Below are positions 1-11,887 of a stretch of 64,000 nucleotides of DNA, in pieces. Both the position numbers and the translations under genes were made by a program. The notes beneath the pieces are model-generated. The model was not told where the DNA came from. It searched no databases and worked only from the letters and a program-made list of their open reading frames with translations. Position 1 is the first letter of the stretch. Every line of letters begins with the position of its first letter. Origin of the DNA: Margaritispora aquatica (lineage: Eukaryota; Ascomycota; Leotiomycetes; Helotiales; Discinellaceae); the NCBI GenBank assembly GCA_007644065.1, contig VJWN01000032.1, positions 242,149 to 306,148 of the forward strand, read 5' to 3'.

Positions 1-458
1 CGAGTCGTGATAGTGAACAACGTAAGCGAGGACTTACTTTACGAAGTGGAATACATGGAATTGTAGGCTGAAGAGAGGAGAAAATACCCATTGGATTTGT
101 ACAATCGTACTGCGTTTTCTATTTCATTTCCAAATATTAACAAATTCTAAGCAACCATACTTTGCGATACTACGAGTGTGTGCTTTCTCGTCAGATACCT
201 GAGAATACAGCGTCTCAATTCAGTTGAATACCTAACTCAATCCATGTTTCATCATTGCCATCTCTAAGGATATATGAAGGATAAGGAATGAATAATCTTT
301 GATAAGCGAGATTCTGGTGCGAAATAAAGTTTAGTCCATACTGGCTTGGAAGCAGAAGAAATGGGTGTCCATAACTTTTCGAGACGTGAGTAGCTAGTCC
401 TCAACCGGGCCGTGAACACTCTGAAAAAATTCACATAGTTAAAAAACAAGAGTCAATT
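1..458. other. Left-edge non-coding stretch
   Basis: No ATG-initiated reading frame of useful length and no recognisable RNA gene. It lies downstream of the minus-strand gene ending at 459, so it probably holds that gene's 3' UTR and intergenic DNA. Confidence 0.5.
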
Positions 459-1703
459 TCATGCTACTTCATCACACTCCCTATCTTCAGTCTTCCACCC
501 TTCATCGTCCTCCTTAAACCCACCAGGCATACTCCCTTTGCATAATCCTTCCACCTCTACCCTTTTCCTGCTCTTGGCCAATAAACCTTCCCCTTTAATG
601 GAATCTTGGACATCGACAGCAGTAACGGAGGAGTGGGACCCATGACTACGATTCCGCGGTTTGCGACTGTCGAGTTTTTGCTGGACTTTGAGGAAATCGC
701 GGAAGTAAGGGCTTTGTGATTCATGTCGGTGATCTAGTTCTCGGTGGCTTGGTCCCTGGCGGTCTGGTTCCTGCTGGTCTTTATCCAATGCAGTTTTGAT
801 TTCGTTTACATGTACATCCTGTGATTGTGATGGTTGGCTTACATTCCCAGCGATTGTGTTTTGTGATGTACTCCTGCTTTGGGCTGCATTCTCCTCATAC
901 TCTTCAATTCTCCCTACACCATCTCCAGTGGCTTGCAGCAACTCCCCACTTCGCACGGATGAATTTTCGATACTATCAAGATCTTGATCCATGTTGATCT
1001 CACCATTCTTCAAAGTCGCAGCCATCCCTTCTTCACAAGTGGCGGACCGACGATCTGCATCAGCATGCGATATTGCCCCAACAGTCATAGAAGCAACCGT
1101 AGTACTCAGAGTGACACTGCTGTCAGCATCGCTCAAAAGATTATCAGGCGTGCTTGATCTTGATTGAGGAAACTGACATGGCAAGTGTATATGAGGTGAA
1201 GTTTGTTGCTTGTCTATTGGAGTGCGTGTTTGAGCCTTGTTCAAAGCCAAAGCGGTTGTAAGGCCAGGGGGTGGATGAGGTGCGCAGTTGCTTGAAGATG
1301 TGATTACTACAGGCTGGCGTTGGTAGTCTTCTTGTTTCAGGTTCTTGTTCTGATTCGAGAGTAGTGAGCTTAGGCTGCCGGTCTTGAAATTCTTGTGTTT
1401 CGGTGATGAAATTGTTGTTGCATTGTTTCCTTTGGTGGGTGTGCTTTCAAGAGGTGCTGTACGTAACTCTAGATCTGCTCTCCCATTTGAGGAGTGAGAA
1501 TCACTCATTAGGTTGCTCATGCCAACTTGTTCACAATCCTGCTGCCCTCCACAAATTTCGCCTCTCAATCCTTCCTCCTTACAAAGCGAGTCTTTCCCCT
1601 CGATTCTAGCAATCTTCACTGATGTATTTCCCACTCTAAGTTGGCCGCATAGGGAACCATCGACATTTATAATATTCGCTGATCTCACTTTAGTCTCATG
1701 CAT
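459..1703 (-). CDS. Hypothetical disordered protein, 414 aa
   Basis: This single uninterrupted frame starts with ATG at 1703. The product is dominated by Ser, Thr, Gln, Asn and charged residues with short low-complexity runs and no membrane segment or domain I recognise, so it is probably intrinsically disordered. It lies about 150 bp downstream of the predicted end of the two-TM gene at 1854-3843 on the same strand. A weak acceptor just upstream of its ATG would fuse it in frame to that gene through a 220-nt intron, so it could be the 3' exon of a longer gene. The long open frame supports coding status; function is unknown. Confidence 0.6.
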   Translation of the reverse strand: MHETKVRSANIINVDGSLCGQLRVGNTSVKIARIEGKDSLCKEEGLRGEICGGQQDCEQVGMSNLMSDSHSSNGRADLELRTAPLESTPTKGNNATTISSPKHKNFKTGSLSSLLSNQNKNLKQEDYQRQPVVITSSSNCAPHPPPGLTTALALNKAQTRTPIDKQQTSPHIHLPCQFPQSRSSTPDNLLSDADSSVTLSTTVASMTVGAISHADADRRSATCEEGMAATLKNGEINMDQDLDSIENSSVRSGELLQATGDGVGRIEEYEENAAQSRSTSQNTIAGNVSQPSQSQDVHVNEIKTALDKDQQEPDRQGPSHRELDHRHESQSPYFRDFLKVQQKLDSRKPRNRSHGSHSSVTAVDVQDSIKGEGLLAKSRKRVEVEGLCKGSMPGGFKEDDEGWKTEDRECDEVA

Positions 1704-1853
1704 TTTTGCTAAGCTCTCTTGAGATTCATCTCGCTTTACAGTGTTGTTGTGAGGTGCTGGCTTACCTGCTGTCCATCAGCATTTATGAATCGCTATGAGG
1801 TGGGTGCCTTTGGGCTTGGGGTCTCTCACGTGGAACTATGCGTGTTTGAACTT

Positions 1854-3843
1854 TTATTTTTGTGTTCCGATGTTGCTGTTTGCTAGAGCTCCCCTGTTAG
1901 TTTCATTGAAATTTGATTAGTAAGGTATAGACATACCTTTGAGTCGGCAAATCTCCTTCCTTCCAGGGTCCATCACTCAGCTGAGTCCGAGGCCGATTGA
2001 GATCCCATTCCTCCTTTCGTCCACCTTTAGTTTCTCGTTCAATGCAGCGTATCTGATCTATATGCTGCCAAACCGATTCAGAAGTAGGAAGCGTGACTTG
2101 TAAATTGTAAGTCTTCGTCCTATGGTCGTAACCAAGCCTTTCACCACCACTGATCCCCATACCGCCGCGACTTGCATTACCAGAGAAAACATCATTGAGA
2201 CCCGTTTCGTCGAACGAAGAGCGCTGAGATAGAGCGAGACGACCTTGTGATTGTATTCGCATCTGACTGGGTCCAGGATCGCGGAGGTGCAGGTCAGGCA
2301 AGATGATCGAGTTTGGACGCCAAGGAGTCAATGGTCCATTAGATGGCGTTGGAGCCGCATATGACCCATTATCTAATGCAACACCATCGCTTTGATTATT
2401 CACTAAACCCAGCGCTTGTGCTACAAGTTCTGTCTGCTCATCAGTGGCAGTTGGCTGCTGCCCGTACTGTGGACCTCGCTTATGCCCCTCTTCCCCATGG
2501 GAGCTCCATTCCCCTGCACTTGCGTTTCTCTGCGCAGTTTCTCTCGTTCGTACCTGAACTGCTTGTTGATTGTGGTTAGGTCTATCATTAGACTCAACCA
2601 CCGCATACGTCTCATGAGAAGAATTAGGCGATGGATCGATAGTACTAAGCGACGTTGGCGAATCTTCGGGTTTAAACTTCCTTCTATCATTAGCCTTCGG
2701 TGGTCGTCCACTGACCCTTTTCCCGAGAGATGGTACTGGTTTTCTAAGCAGAGGAGATGAGCGGGGTGGGATATCTGGATATGCGAAATTGTGTGCGAGG
2801 TCTCGGATTTCCAAGTCACGGCGTGGTTGATGATGTGAATTTGAGTACGCGTAAGGGTTGTTTCCAAATTGAGTTGAATGTGGATTAGCTTGCATACTGC
2901 TTCGCTGCTGTCGCTGCCTTCGCTGCAATCCTGGCATTCCCTCGTCAGGAAATGCATTCCCAGGATGAGAAGATGCTGTCCTGGCTTTCGGTGGTACAGT
3001 TGGGTCGGTAGCGAGACCAGCTCTGCCATTCGCCAACGACCTACTTACGGGACCTGGATCTCTCGCTTCCTGAGGTCGTGACTGCGAGGCTCTCTGTTGT
3101 TGAGCCTGCGAAGACGAGCCTTGCAAGTTCTGTGCTCTAACAATCCTTGTGGCATTGTCATATCGTGCTGCGCCATTACTTCTCATGCCATCTCTAACGT
3201 CCTCGCTAATCTGGGCAGATTCATTGATAGGTCTTGCTTGGGCCGTTTGAGCCTGAGTCTGAGATGGCATTTGTCTGCTCCTTCGAAATTGTGGTGGCAA
3301 AGGTATTTGCATAAGAACAGAATTACACTGCGCTCGTACTTCATTCGTAATATTTTCCGCAATATGTTGAACCATTGCCTTCATGCCCGCTCTTTTCTTC
3401 ATCATCTGGGACTCACGCGCGCCAAAAATCGTCATAACCCTCGCTTGCTCCACCTCCCCGATTGGGCACACATCCGTACGTCGCCCATGCCACTTCCCCA
3501 ACCGATACCTCCTCTCCCAATACAGGAGCACCCAAAGCACACCCCATATAAGTAGAATCACGCCTATGGTACCTGCGAACCCGATGACGAGTTTGGACGG
3601 AAGAACTTGGTGTGAAGCGAGACTGTAGACAAGGACTATGGTGCCGATGACGAAGAATAGGAGGAAGAAGATAAGGGGGAGGACTTGGGTCGTTATGTCG
3701 TAGAAGTACTGTCGCCCGACGGGGCTATCGACCATGCTTGAGTGAAGGCTTATGCTGGATCGACGTGCTGCAGGTCCAATGTCATGTACAATGAATGTTG
3801 GCTGTGGGCCAAAAAGGTCGTTTGGAGGGGCTCTATGTGCCAT
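1854..3843 (-). CDS. Membrane protein with two N-terminal TM helices and a long disordered tail
   Basis: ATG at 3843. About 50 residues precede two closely spaced hydrophobic helices (roughly residues 52-74 and 83-107), followed by basic residues (WERRYRLGK). The next 500 residues are Gln/Ser/Pro/Arg-rich and presumably cytosolic and disordered. The frame runs to a stop at 1903, but a good donor at 1936 (GTATGT), a CTAAC branch site and an AG at 1894-1895 define a 43-nt intron; splicing adds 13 residues and ends at 1854, giving 648 aa. I recognise no catalytic motif. The paired helices with a large cytosolic tail would suit an adaptor in an internal or plasma membrane, but that is inference. 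The C-terminal end is uncertain (see the neighbour at 459-1703). Confidence 0.65.
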
Positions 3844-4609
3844 TGATGACTTCGAGGTTTTCGAAATTAGCTATTGAATAATTTCGGTGAAGTAGAAACA
3901 GCGATGTTGTGTGTATTCGGAAAGTCAAACAAGTACCAGACTTGGAAGAGCGAAAAAGGTAGGAGATCGATAGAAGAGAGATCTGCCCACCTGTCCACAT
4001 CCTTCTCCGTCTCTACGCTATGAATCCAAAAACAAAAAAAAAATTCTAGCAATAAGTATGTCCTGCTAGGCTTTCTTGAAGTGAGGATACGGTCAGACTG
4101 CGAGGAAGATGTATGTCGAATTTGATGGAAGTACGAACAAGTATAAAGATGTTTGAAGTTATGAGTAGACTGCTTCATTGAAATTGTGCTCAATTCTCAA
4201 GAAAGAGTCTTTGTTGATGATTGTCTCAAAGTATAATAGTGAAGAACTGATGTGAGACGAGAGTGAAAGAAGTGAAGCCTAAGAGAGGCTGCTATCTGTA
4301 TGGTGCATCATCCTGCTTAGTCTGCTAATGCTCTGCTGATAACAATTTGAATAGCAAGCAAGCAAATTTCACGCTCTACTTGTATTAAACGCAAGACCAA
4401 CATTGAGATATCCAAGGTACTAGATGAATTGCCCAAGGAAGTGTCGCTAATTTGGGGCGCGAAATCCTGGTGTCTATCCCACCTGATACACACTGAAAGT
4501 TGCTTTCACTTGTGATGTTTGGGGTTTCATTTCAGGCAGTTATGCTCAAGTGTTAGAATGGTTATGATCGAATATTCGTCAATTCCGAAAATTCGTCTGT
4601 TTGATGTGA
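3844..4609. other. Intergenic region
   Basis: It lies upstream of the two-TM gene and downstream of the GNAT gene. Small frames here lack ATG starts or family resemblance. The region should hold the promoter of the 3843 gene; no specific site is claimed. Confidence 0.5.
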
Positions 4610-5359
4610 TCAAGAAACACTTTCACTATACCCAGGCTCCTCCTTAAGCCCCCCCTTAAGCTCCTCCCTAATTGCTTCAATCCTCTGCTTTTGATTCCCC
4701 TCCTCATCAAAATTCTCCTCGGCCAACCACAACTCAAAGACCTCCCTACAAAGATGCCACTCCCCATCCAGCATAGAAAACCAAGCCGAATCCCTATTTC
4801 TGCCCTTACAAACCATATCCTGCCTCCAGATACCTTCAAACATGAAGCCATACCTCTCGGCGGCCTTTCTACTCCCCCAATTCAGCGCATTAGTCTTCCA
4901 CTGGAACCTGCGATGGTTGGACTCAAACACCGCTTTGCAGAGAAGATGCACGGCTTCTGTGCCTGCGACTGTGCGCTGGAGGAGAGGACCGTAGAAGAGG
5001 CCTATCTCGGCTACGCGGTGGGTTGTCGGGGTGGAGGATTGGATGAATGCGAGGCCGACTGCTTTCCCCGCGTGGGGACCGTAGGGGAGGGAGATGGTGT
5101 AGGTGGCGAGATTGGAAGAGTGGCTGGTTTGGAGAGTGGTTAGGTATTCTGAATATGAGGCCAAGGAGTCGAATGGCCCTACAGGCCACCAGGTCCAGAG
5201 CTCAGCGCGAGAGCCGACATTCTCGTAGAGTTCCGCGATGTGAGATGTAGTTGAACGCTCTAGGCGGACATGTTTGCCGATCAAGGGGTCAGGTCCGGGG
5301 AGACGTGCTGGATCGGTATTGGTGACAAGTGCGCCGAGGATGGAGGAGTCAGTAGACAT
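4610..5359 (-). CDS. GNAT-family N-acetyltransferase (RimJ/RimL type)
   Basis: Single exon, ATG at 5359, 249 aa. The protein begins with a ligand-side segment (GKHVRLE) and follows the Acetyltransf_3 pattern: a mid-protein strand with GLAFIQ, then AEIGLFYGP, then ALNWGSRKAAERYGF, the fungal version of the NxxSxxxxEKxGF acetyl-CoA-binding region, and FEGIWRQ at the end of the fold. This family moves an acetyl group from acetyl-CoA to protein N-termini or small amines; the substrate cannot be read from the sequence. The length and lack of a signal peptide fit a cytosolic enzyme. The C-terminal 40 residues are charged and outside the core fold. Family assignment is firm. Confidence 0.85.
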   Translation of the reverse strand: MSTDSSILGALVTNTDPARLPGPDPLIGKHVRLERSTTSHIAELYENVGSRAELWTWWPVGPFDSLASYSEYLTTLQTSHSSNLATYTISLPYGPHAGKAVGLAFIQSSTPTTHRVAEIGLFYGPLLQRTVAGTEAVHLLCKAVFESNHRRFQWKTNALNWGSRKAAERYGFMFEGIWRQDMVCKGRNRDSAWFSMLDGEWHLCREVFELWLAEENFDEEGNQKQRIEAIREELKGGLKEEPGYSESVS

Positions 5360-5883
5360 TTGACGTTTTTGGTAAAATATGATAAAATTGGAGCTTGTAC
5401 CTGGCAGATAGTCGAGAAGAATATTAGATATGATGAGGTGAGATTGAAAGCTAGAGAATCCGAGGCGAAAGTGGAGTGCCTTCTCAAGCGACGGACGTCC
5501 TTCCTAAAGTAGACTCACCACCCAGCAACAGAAATGCTTTGTAATAATAAAATTCTCGTTACATCCATCTTTGATAAAATTCTTGTGAGATATTTGTCTT
5601 TGTGAATCAGATTTTATGGTTACAACGTTTGGCTTGTTGATTATCTTCCCCTACAATCTTTCACGTTAGCTCACACCAGTGGCCATGAAGAAGGGGAGGT
5701 TTGACTAATATTGATATTGATGGGCCTCAAGCGAAAGCTTGACAGACTATGGTATAAAACAAAAATGAAATCCTTTCCTCCGGTGCTTAGAATGCCCTCG
5801 ACTCGCTAATCCATATCCAAATCCAACACCAAACACTCGCCATCAACTCCAATTTTCGAACAAATAAAAATATTTCCTACATT
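5360..5883. other. Intergenic region between the GNAT and Opi1 genes
   Basis: Nothing recognisable. It should carry the GNAT promoter and the Opi1 3' UTR. Confidence 0.5.
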
Positions 5884-7582
5884 TCAACCCATTTTAACAT
5901 CAGCCAAATGTGGTAAAGGAGAGTTGTTCTGTGCACTCATGTTCATGGGTGGCAGCTCTGGCTTTTCTGAGCTGCGATCCATACTCTCTTGTTCCCTCTC
6001 TTCCCTCTTTTTCCTACCAAGTCTCTCGCACCATTCCTCGGCACTAACTAGCGTGCCATCCAATACACCAGAAACTTGAGCCATCATGTCAAGGCCTTCT
6101 TTGGCAAGCACGAGAACTCTGTTTGCACCGTCAGTGACCTCCATGTCACTGCTCTCACCACTTCTAGGAGCTGTTCGCGAATTTGCGAGCTTGAATCGTT
6201 GAGGTAAGCTTGTCAAGTGACGGCGAACCAATATCCTGGCATTCTCGGGCAAAGCGCCTCCGGCATATTTCGACACAATGTCAATGACTTCTTTCAAAGT
6301 CTTCAGAACATCCCTCTTCAGTTCCAAAATCTTTGCGTTGAGAGCGGACCTTTCAGCCTCGGTTCGAATCATCAATTGGCCTTCGGAGCCGAGGCCCTCG
6401 ATAGCACGCGAATTGGCTTTATCTAGATCATACTGCTCTAATACTCTCTTCAAAGCTAGTATCACCTTTCCAATGTGCTCATTAGCCCATCGTAACCAAC
6501 CCAAGCAATATTTCAAACTGCGAAGAGATTCTTCACTCATAGCAACACTTAGTCCACTTGTTGACTGAACAAGTCGGGAGTGCCACGAGCTGCCAGGACT
6601 CGCTGGCTCTTCGTTGGTGGTTATCAAGGCCTGCTGAGTAGCTTCGTAACTCGGACTTCGATAATCATCATATGCAGGTAAACTATCTGCAAACGACCCC
6701 TGGCTTGGCGCGCGTTGCCGATGCTGCAGCTCTTGTCTGTGTACTGGATATGGGTCGTGCGGCACACTTCGGTCCATCTCTGAACTTTCAGTCGCAACTT
6801 TACGACGCTTGTTTGATCCTTCTGCATTTTCAAGATCAGATGGTTGGTGGTGGCTCGGTCTTCGTCCACCAAGAAACCATCGCACTCCTCCTTCCACACC
6901 CGTTATGCGACCAACAGAACCAACTGTGTTGACAACAGGCGTAATCCTCCTCTCGACATACTCTGCACTCGATTTGAAGACTGGGCTATAGTTCTTTGTT
7001 GCAGAGTACCCCGACAATGAATGGGTGATTGTTTTGCCAATAAATGGATGTGATGTTGTGAGGAGAGAGAGTAGGGGCTCGGGTTGAGCACTTGATGAGT
7101 GCATAGGACGATTCTGCTGCGGGGGAGACTGGACAAAATCTGCTTATTCTTAGTACTCATATCTGCCACCGAATGAGTATTCAAGACATACCTGCTCGAA
7201 GGTCACCCAGCGCCTCAGCTGCCAGTCTAACATCAGGGTCGTCAATTGACAGCACACTTCCACCTCGCCGACTTCGTCCATCCGGCGTGTCCACATCCAT
7301 TACACTCGGCGACCCTACGCTGTGCGATGCGTTGGTCTTGGGCGAGAGTTGTGAAGGCCCCGGTTGATAGTAGGCCGTAAGAGGGTTTGACGACGGCCAT
7401 ACGAACTGATGTTCTGGCGGCTGGTACCTGGGTTCTTGAGGCGGAGGCGGTAGAGGGGGTAGTAGACGGTCATGATGAATAGGTGGTGGATCTGCCGTAG
7501 GTACAGAGGGAAATTTAAGAGATTGAGGATCGTGAGTCTGGTAAGAGGGAGGCTGCTCTCTCAGCATGTGATCCTGCTCCAT
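5884..7582 (-). CDS. OPI1: Opi1-family transcriptional regulator of phospholipid synthesis
   Basis: Two exons, 7582-7192 and 7139-5884, joined across a 52-nt intron (donor GTATGT at 7191, acceptor GCAG at 7140), give 548 aa. The first ATG in frame is at 7582 (MEQDHML); the frame extends further only to a TTG. Exon 1 ends in DVRLAAEALGDLRA, a hallmark of this family, after a Pro-rich stretch. Exon 2 carries the conserved block PFIGKTITHSLSGYSATKNY and YVERRITPVV, then a helical region (roughly residues 330-420) rich in Leu and charged residues, with QRFKLAN close to its end. In yeast, Opi1 senses phosphatidic acid at the ER and represses INO1 and other phospholipid genes; whether this orthologue does the same in filamentous fungi is inference. 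Family identity is strong. Confidence 0.87.
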
Positions 7583-9139
7583 TGTGATCGCAAAGGCCGA
7601 CGAGAGGTGCGAAGAGCGCAAGAGTTGATAGACCAAATATTATCGAAGAGAAGGTTGTCTAGGGAAGTTTTTGGTCCAACTGGATAACAATTATGGGATG
7701 CTTTCTTGCGAAAGTGGTTCGAATGGTGGAACTGCTCGGCGGTCAAACAACACAGCACACTCCTTTAACTCTCAATGCCGAGCGATGATGGCCCCTCCAA
7801 AGAGAATGGAAAGGAAAGCGAAAAGAAAAGCGAGGAAAAAGTAAAAAGGTAGAGAATCTTTTTGCGAAGTCTAGAGACAAGAAATATATGTATAAGAATT
7901 TGTAGAGGTAGACATCATCATCATTATTGTTAGAGTGGTCGATGTCTTTGATGTTGAGGGAATCTAGGTACTTTCACATGGTGGCACAGTTTTTTGGGGA
8001 CGGAGGTGGTGGATCCTTTTTGGGAGGGGGGAAGGGAATTGGAAGTGACGGGATAGAAAAGGCGACCGAGTGACCAAATGACCACCGACTGACAATGGAT
8101 GGAACGATAGAAATCCCACCGGCTCGTACCTACCAAAACCAATTCTTTGCATCACATGCATTTTTGACGGACCTGGCACTGACTGGCTGACGGGCTGACT
8201 AGCTGACTGATCTGATCTGTTTTCCACCGGCAATTAATCCAACGAATTTTAACCTAAACCCATGCCGAGTGGTCCTAAAACATTCCCAAATTACCAAATC
8301 ATGGGGTAATCTTTCACGTGAACGAATATTATTACCGAATTTGGTCGCTTGGTGCCTGAATGCCAATGGAACGTCAAAATAACAGCTGAAACGTGGGGTG
8401 GTAACCAGTTTGATAGGTGGGGATAAATGCTTGCGTGAGTTTGCACAACGAAGAATTTCGAAGGTTGAACTTCGAAACAAGTTTGTGAGAATTTTGAGAG
8501 CAAATCATTCCACCTTTGAATTCTCACCTATACACCATGGGGGCAAACGGGAGTTGCCAGATCGAGATAGCTTCTGCTACGAGATCTAATCTGTATTTGT
8601 ATAGAAGCGCAAAACGTTCTTGCAGCCTTGATAGCTCGACATGTCTTTGAAGTTTGTATGGTCCCTCTGACGCCGCCCAAGCAACCTGTTGCTATATTTC
8701 AAACAATGCTCGGCCAGCTCTTATGGTCCCAATGGTATTCGTCTCCGATGCACATAATCGCTGACTTCATCAATGGGAAACAAATTAGACGCTGACAGAA
8801 AGCCAGGCCGGTTATGCTTATTGACGGTCAAAACTGTCTGAGGCTTCGTTGAGGAAAAAAAGAGAAACGAACAGCGAAAGATTTCTTGATATGTGCAATT
8901 TTCAAGCTAGTCCCAATTGGTACCTGGTCACATGATCTGTCCAAAATTACGTAAGGCAATGTAGCGAGGATGTTTGAAGCTCCCAAAGAAACCATATGGC
9001 TGTGGGGTTACCGCTTTGCGCCTTCACCTCCCTCGACCCTCCCGCTACGTGATTTGTGTGCCATTGCTGCTACGATTGATTCATACCATTCCTGCTTTGA
9101 CACTTGATTTCGTTCCAACGCGTAGTCTCCGTCCGAACT
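7583..9139. other. Divergent promoter region between Opi1 and AP-1 mu
   Basis: About 1.55 kb without an ATG-started frame that resembles a protein. The two flanking genes are transcribed away from each other, so this holds both promoters. An A/G-rich run at 7800-7860 reads as C/T-rich on the Opi1 strand, typical of fungal 5' leaders. Confidence 0.5.
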
Positions 9140-10628
9140 ATGGCTTCTGCGGTCTTCTTTTTGGATCTCAAGGGCAAGGTAGGCAACACTTGCGATACTG
9201 GCCTCTTCAAGATGCTAATGAACCTCGCAGACCCTTCTTGCCCGGAATTACAGAGGGGATATTCCTATGTCAGCGGTTGAGAAGTTCCCAATATTATTGA
9301 GTGATGCTGAGGAAGAGAGCTCCGCTGTTCCACCATGCTTCTCAGACGAGGGGATCAACGTATGGCATCTGCAAGAGGGGCCAAATAGCTATTTCTGACT
9401 CCAGATAGTACCTCTATATCAGGCATAACAATCTTTACCTTCTCGCGCTCACCAAGCGCAACACGAATGCTGCTGAGATCCTCCTCTTCCTGCACAAGAT
9501 TGTGGAGGTCTTCACAGAATACTTCAAAGAGCTGGAAGAGGAATCGATACGGGATAATTTTGTGGTGATCTACGAATTGCTTGATGAGATGATGGACTTT
9601 GGATACCCACAAACCACCGAATCCAAGATTTTACAAGAATACATCACCCAAGAATCACATAAACTGGAAGTACAAGCACGACCACCAATTGCAGTAACCA
9701 ATGCCGTGTCCTGGCGATCAGAAGGAATCCGCTACCGCAAGAACGAAGTCTTCCTCGATGTTGTAGAATCCCTGAACTTGCTGGTCTCCTCGAATGGCAA
9801 TGTCCTTCGGTCTGAAATTCTAGGTGCGATCAAGATGAAGTGTTATCTGTCTGGTATGCCCGAATTACGTCTCGGACTGAATGACAAGGCCATGTTCGAA
9901 ACAACGGGACGAGCAACAAGAGGCAAGGCTATTGAGATGGAGGATGTCAAGTTCCACCAGTGCGTGCGATTATCACGATTCGAAAACGACAGGACGATTT
10001 CCTTTATCCCTCCTGATGGAGAGTTCGAGTTGATGTCCTACCGCCTAAACACAGCAGTGAAGCCTTTGATTTGGGTTGAATGCATAGTTGAGTCGCATTC
10101 AGGAAGCAGAATCGAATATATGTTGAAGGCGAAGGCGCAATTCAAGCGGAGGAGTACAGCAAACAATGTGGAGATCACAGTTCCAGTTCCAGAGGATGCA
10201 GACTCTCCGCGATTCAGGACAAACATCGGAAGTGTTCATTACGCACCAGAAAAGAGTGCTATTGTATGGAAGATCAAGCAGTTTGGAGGTAGCAAGGAGT
10301 TCTTGATGAGAGCCGAGCTTGGCCTGCCAAGTGTCAAGGGTGATGATGAGCGTGGCGGTGGTATGACTGGAGGATTTGGAGGAAGTATGGGTGGTGTCGG
10401 TGGGAAGGGTGCGAAAAGGCCCATTAGCGTGAAGTTTGAGATTCCTTACTTTACAACTTCCGGTATTCAAGTGCGATACTTGAAGATTATCGAGCCAAAG
10501 GTATGTGTCGCACAATCCAGCTAACATTTAAAACTAATGACTTCTAGCTACAATATCCATCCCTTCCATGGGTCAGATATATCACGCAGTCCGGAGATAT
10601 TGCGGTCAGATTACCAGATGTCAGCTGA
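9140..10628 (+). CDS. APM1: AP-1 clathrin adaptor complex, medium (mu1) subunit
   Basis: Four exons: 9140-9178, 9231-9359, 9409-10500 and 10548-10628, all with GT-AG introns of 47-52 nt, give 446 aa, the usual length. The protein starts MASAVFFLDLKGK, continues through the longin-like domain (YLYIRHNNLYLLALT, then FKELEEESIRDNFVVIYELLDEM spanning its end) and then the mu-homology domain (SWRSEGIRYRKNEVFLDV, LRLGLNDKA, RTISFIPPDGEFELMSYR). The last exon supplies LQYPSLPWVRYITQSGDI. Mu1 binds tyrosine-based sorting signals and is part of AP-1 at the trans-Golgi and endosomes. A Gly-rich loop near residue 365 (GGGMTGGFGGSMGGVGGKG) is typical of fungal orthologues. This is the most secure gene in the window. 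Confidence 0.96.
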
Positions 10629-11887
10629 AGTGCATAACAGCAAGAGCGGTGAAAATAGACGATATACGAAGCCGAGCTGAAGACGACATAGAGTGGCAAC
10701 ATCAGAGCCAGGTCACAGCCAAGTTGAGGGCTGGAAAACAGAAGGTGGAAGCACTCTTGGCGCGAGCAGCATATAGGACTGGAGTTTGGAGCAAGCATAG
10801 TGGGTGGTTGATAGCTAGCTAGCTAGGCTATGAATTAGCCAAGGAAATTCAGCGCAGTTCCGTTCTTGTCATGAAAGGATGTTCCTTCGGTTGTGAGAAC
10901 GAGTCTGGATTTTTCAATGCGCATCTGATCCTCTTCACATTGCACTCAAATTATATTGACCGGCGTTTCCAAATCAAACCCCTTATTCAGGATTAGCTTA
11001 GCCCCTAACCAAGCAACAAACGATCGTCGAGCGTGGACAATATCTACCTACTGGTTTTAGCTACCGAGGCGGATCGAGTGATTAGATCACTCGAGCAAGC
11101 AAGATGAATATCGAGAGTCTCTCTCTCCGCCCTATCTTAGCTCCATCATACCATCAAGCTTCTCCTCCACATCTCATCCATACCGCGTCCTTCATCTTCA
11201 TCTTCATCTTCACATTCATTCATGCCATCATCCCCTTAGCATGAGAAAACACCACAACGGCAAGCTTGTTTTTGAGCTCGTTACATTCTTATTCCCCACA
11301 TATCCGGAAAGAACAAAGTTTGATGGCTGTAGCAACGTATGATCAAATTAGCCCATCTGAGTAAAATCACAAGTCATTCCTTCACGCAAGCATTGAGTAA
11401 GACCAGTAGTGATAATGGTAGTGATATTGCATTCTGAAATTCAACCCGGAACCCAAACACCAAATCTACATCAGTACATGCTCGCCAGATCCAGCCCAGC
11501 ACAATGAGGGATCTTCGAACACAAGTTTCATCGCAATCATGAGTTCGCATCTTTCGGCCAGCTCATACTGGCCATGATCCCAAACGTTAAAATAACTGAA
11601 CTGCTCCGTCAGATCAGATGGAGATATGACACAAAAACCCATACCAGCTGCTACCAAAGAATCACCACCTTCGCTGCAAAAATTTCTGTCCCCTTCCCGA
11701 TATCCTGCTCCGTTAGATGGAGCTTGGAAGATACTTCGTTATAGAAAATGCGGACGCTCGTAAAGAACATCCCATCGCGAAAAAACAAGATGCCCATAAT
11801 AGAAGCCGTTCTTGGAATACACTACGCTTGAAAAGCAAAGAGAAATATAGTTATAAAATAGAGCAGATGTTAAAAAAGATAATAGAA
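10629..11887. other. Intergenic region with a small CTT/CAT-rich tract
   Basis: No supported gene. A short imperfect trinucleotide run (TTCATC repeated) lies near 11190-11220. Small frames at 11466-11657 and 11717-11929 resemble no family; the second is antisense to the last exon of the next gene. Confidence 0.5.

Noticed and set aside
3097..3555. Plus frame of 152 codons
   Set aside because: Antisense shadow of the two-TM membrane protein gene.
7561..7636. Upstream extension of the Opi1 frame (VYQLLRSS...)
   Set aside because: Begins at TTG; the ATG at 7582 is the first valid start and matches the expected N-terminal region.
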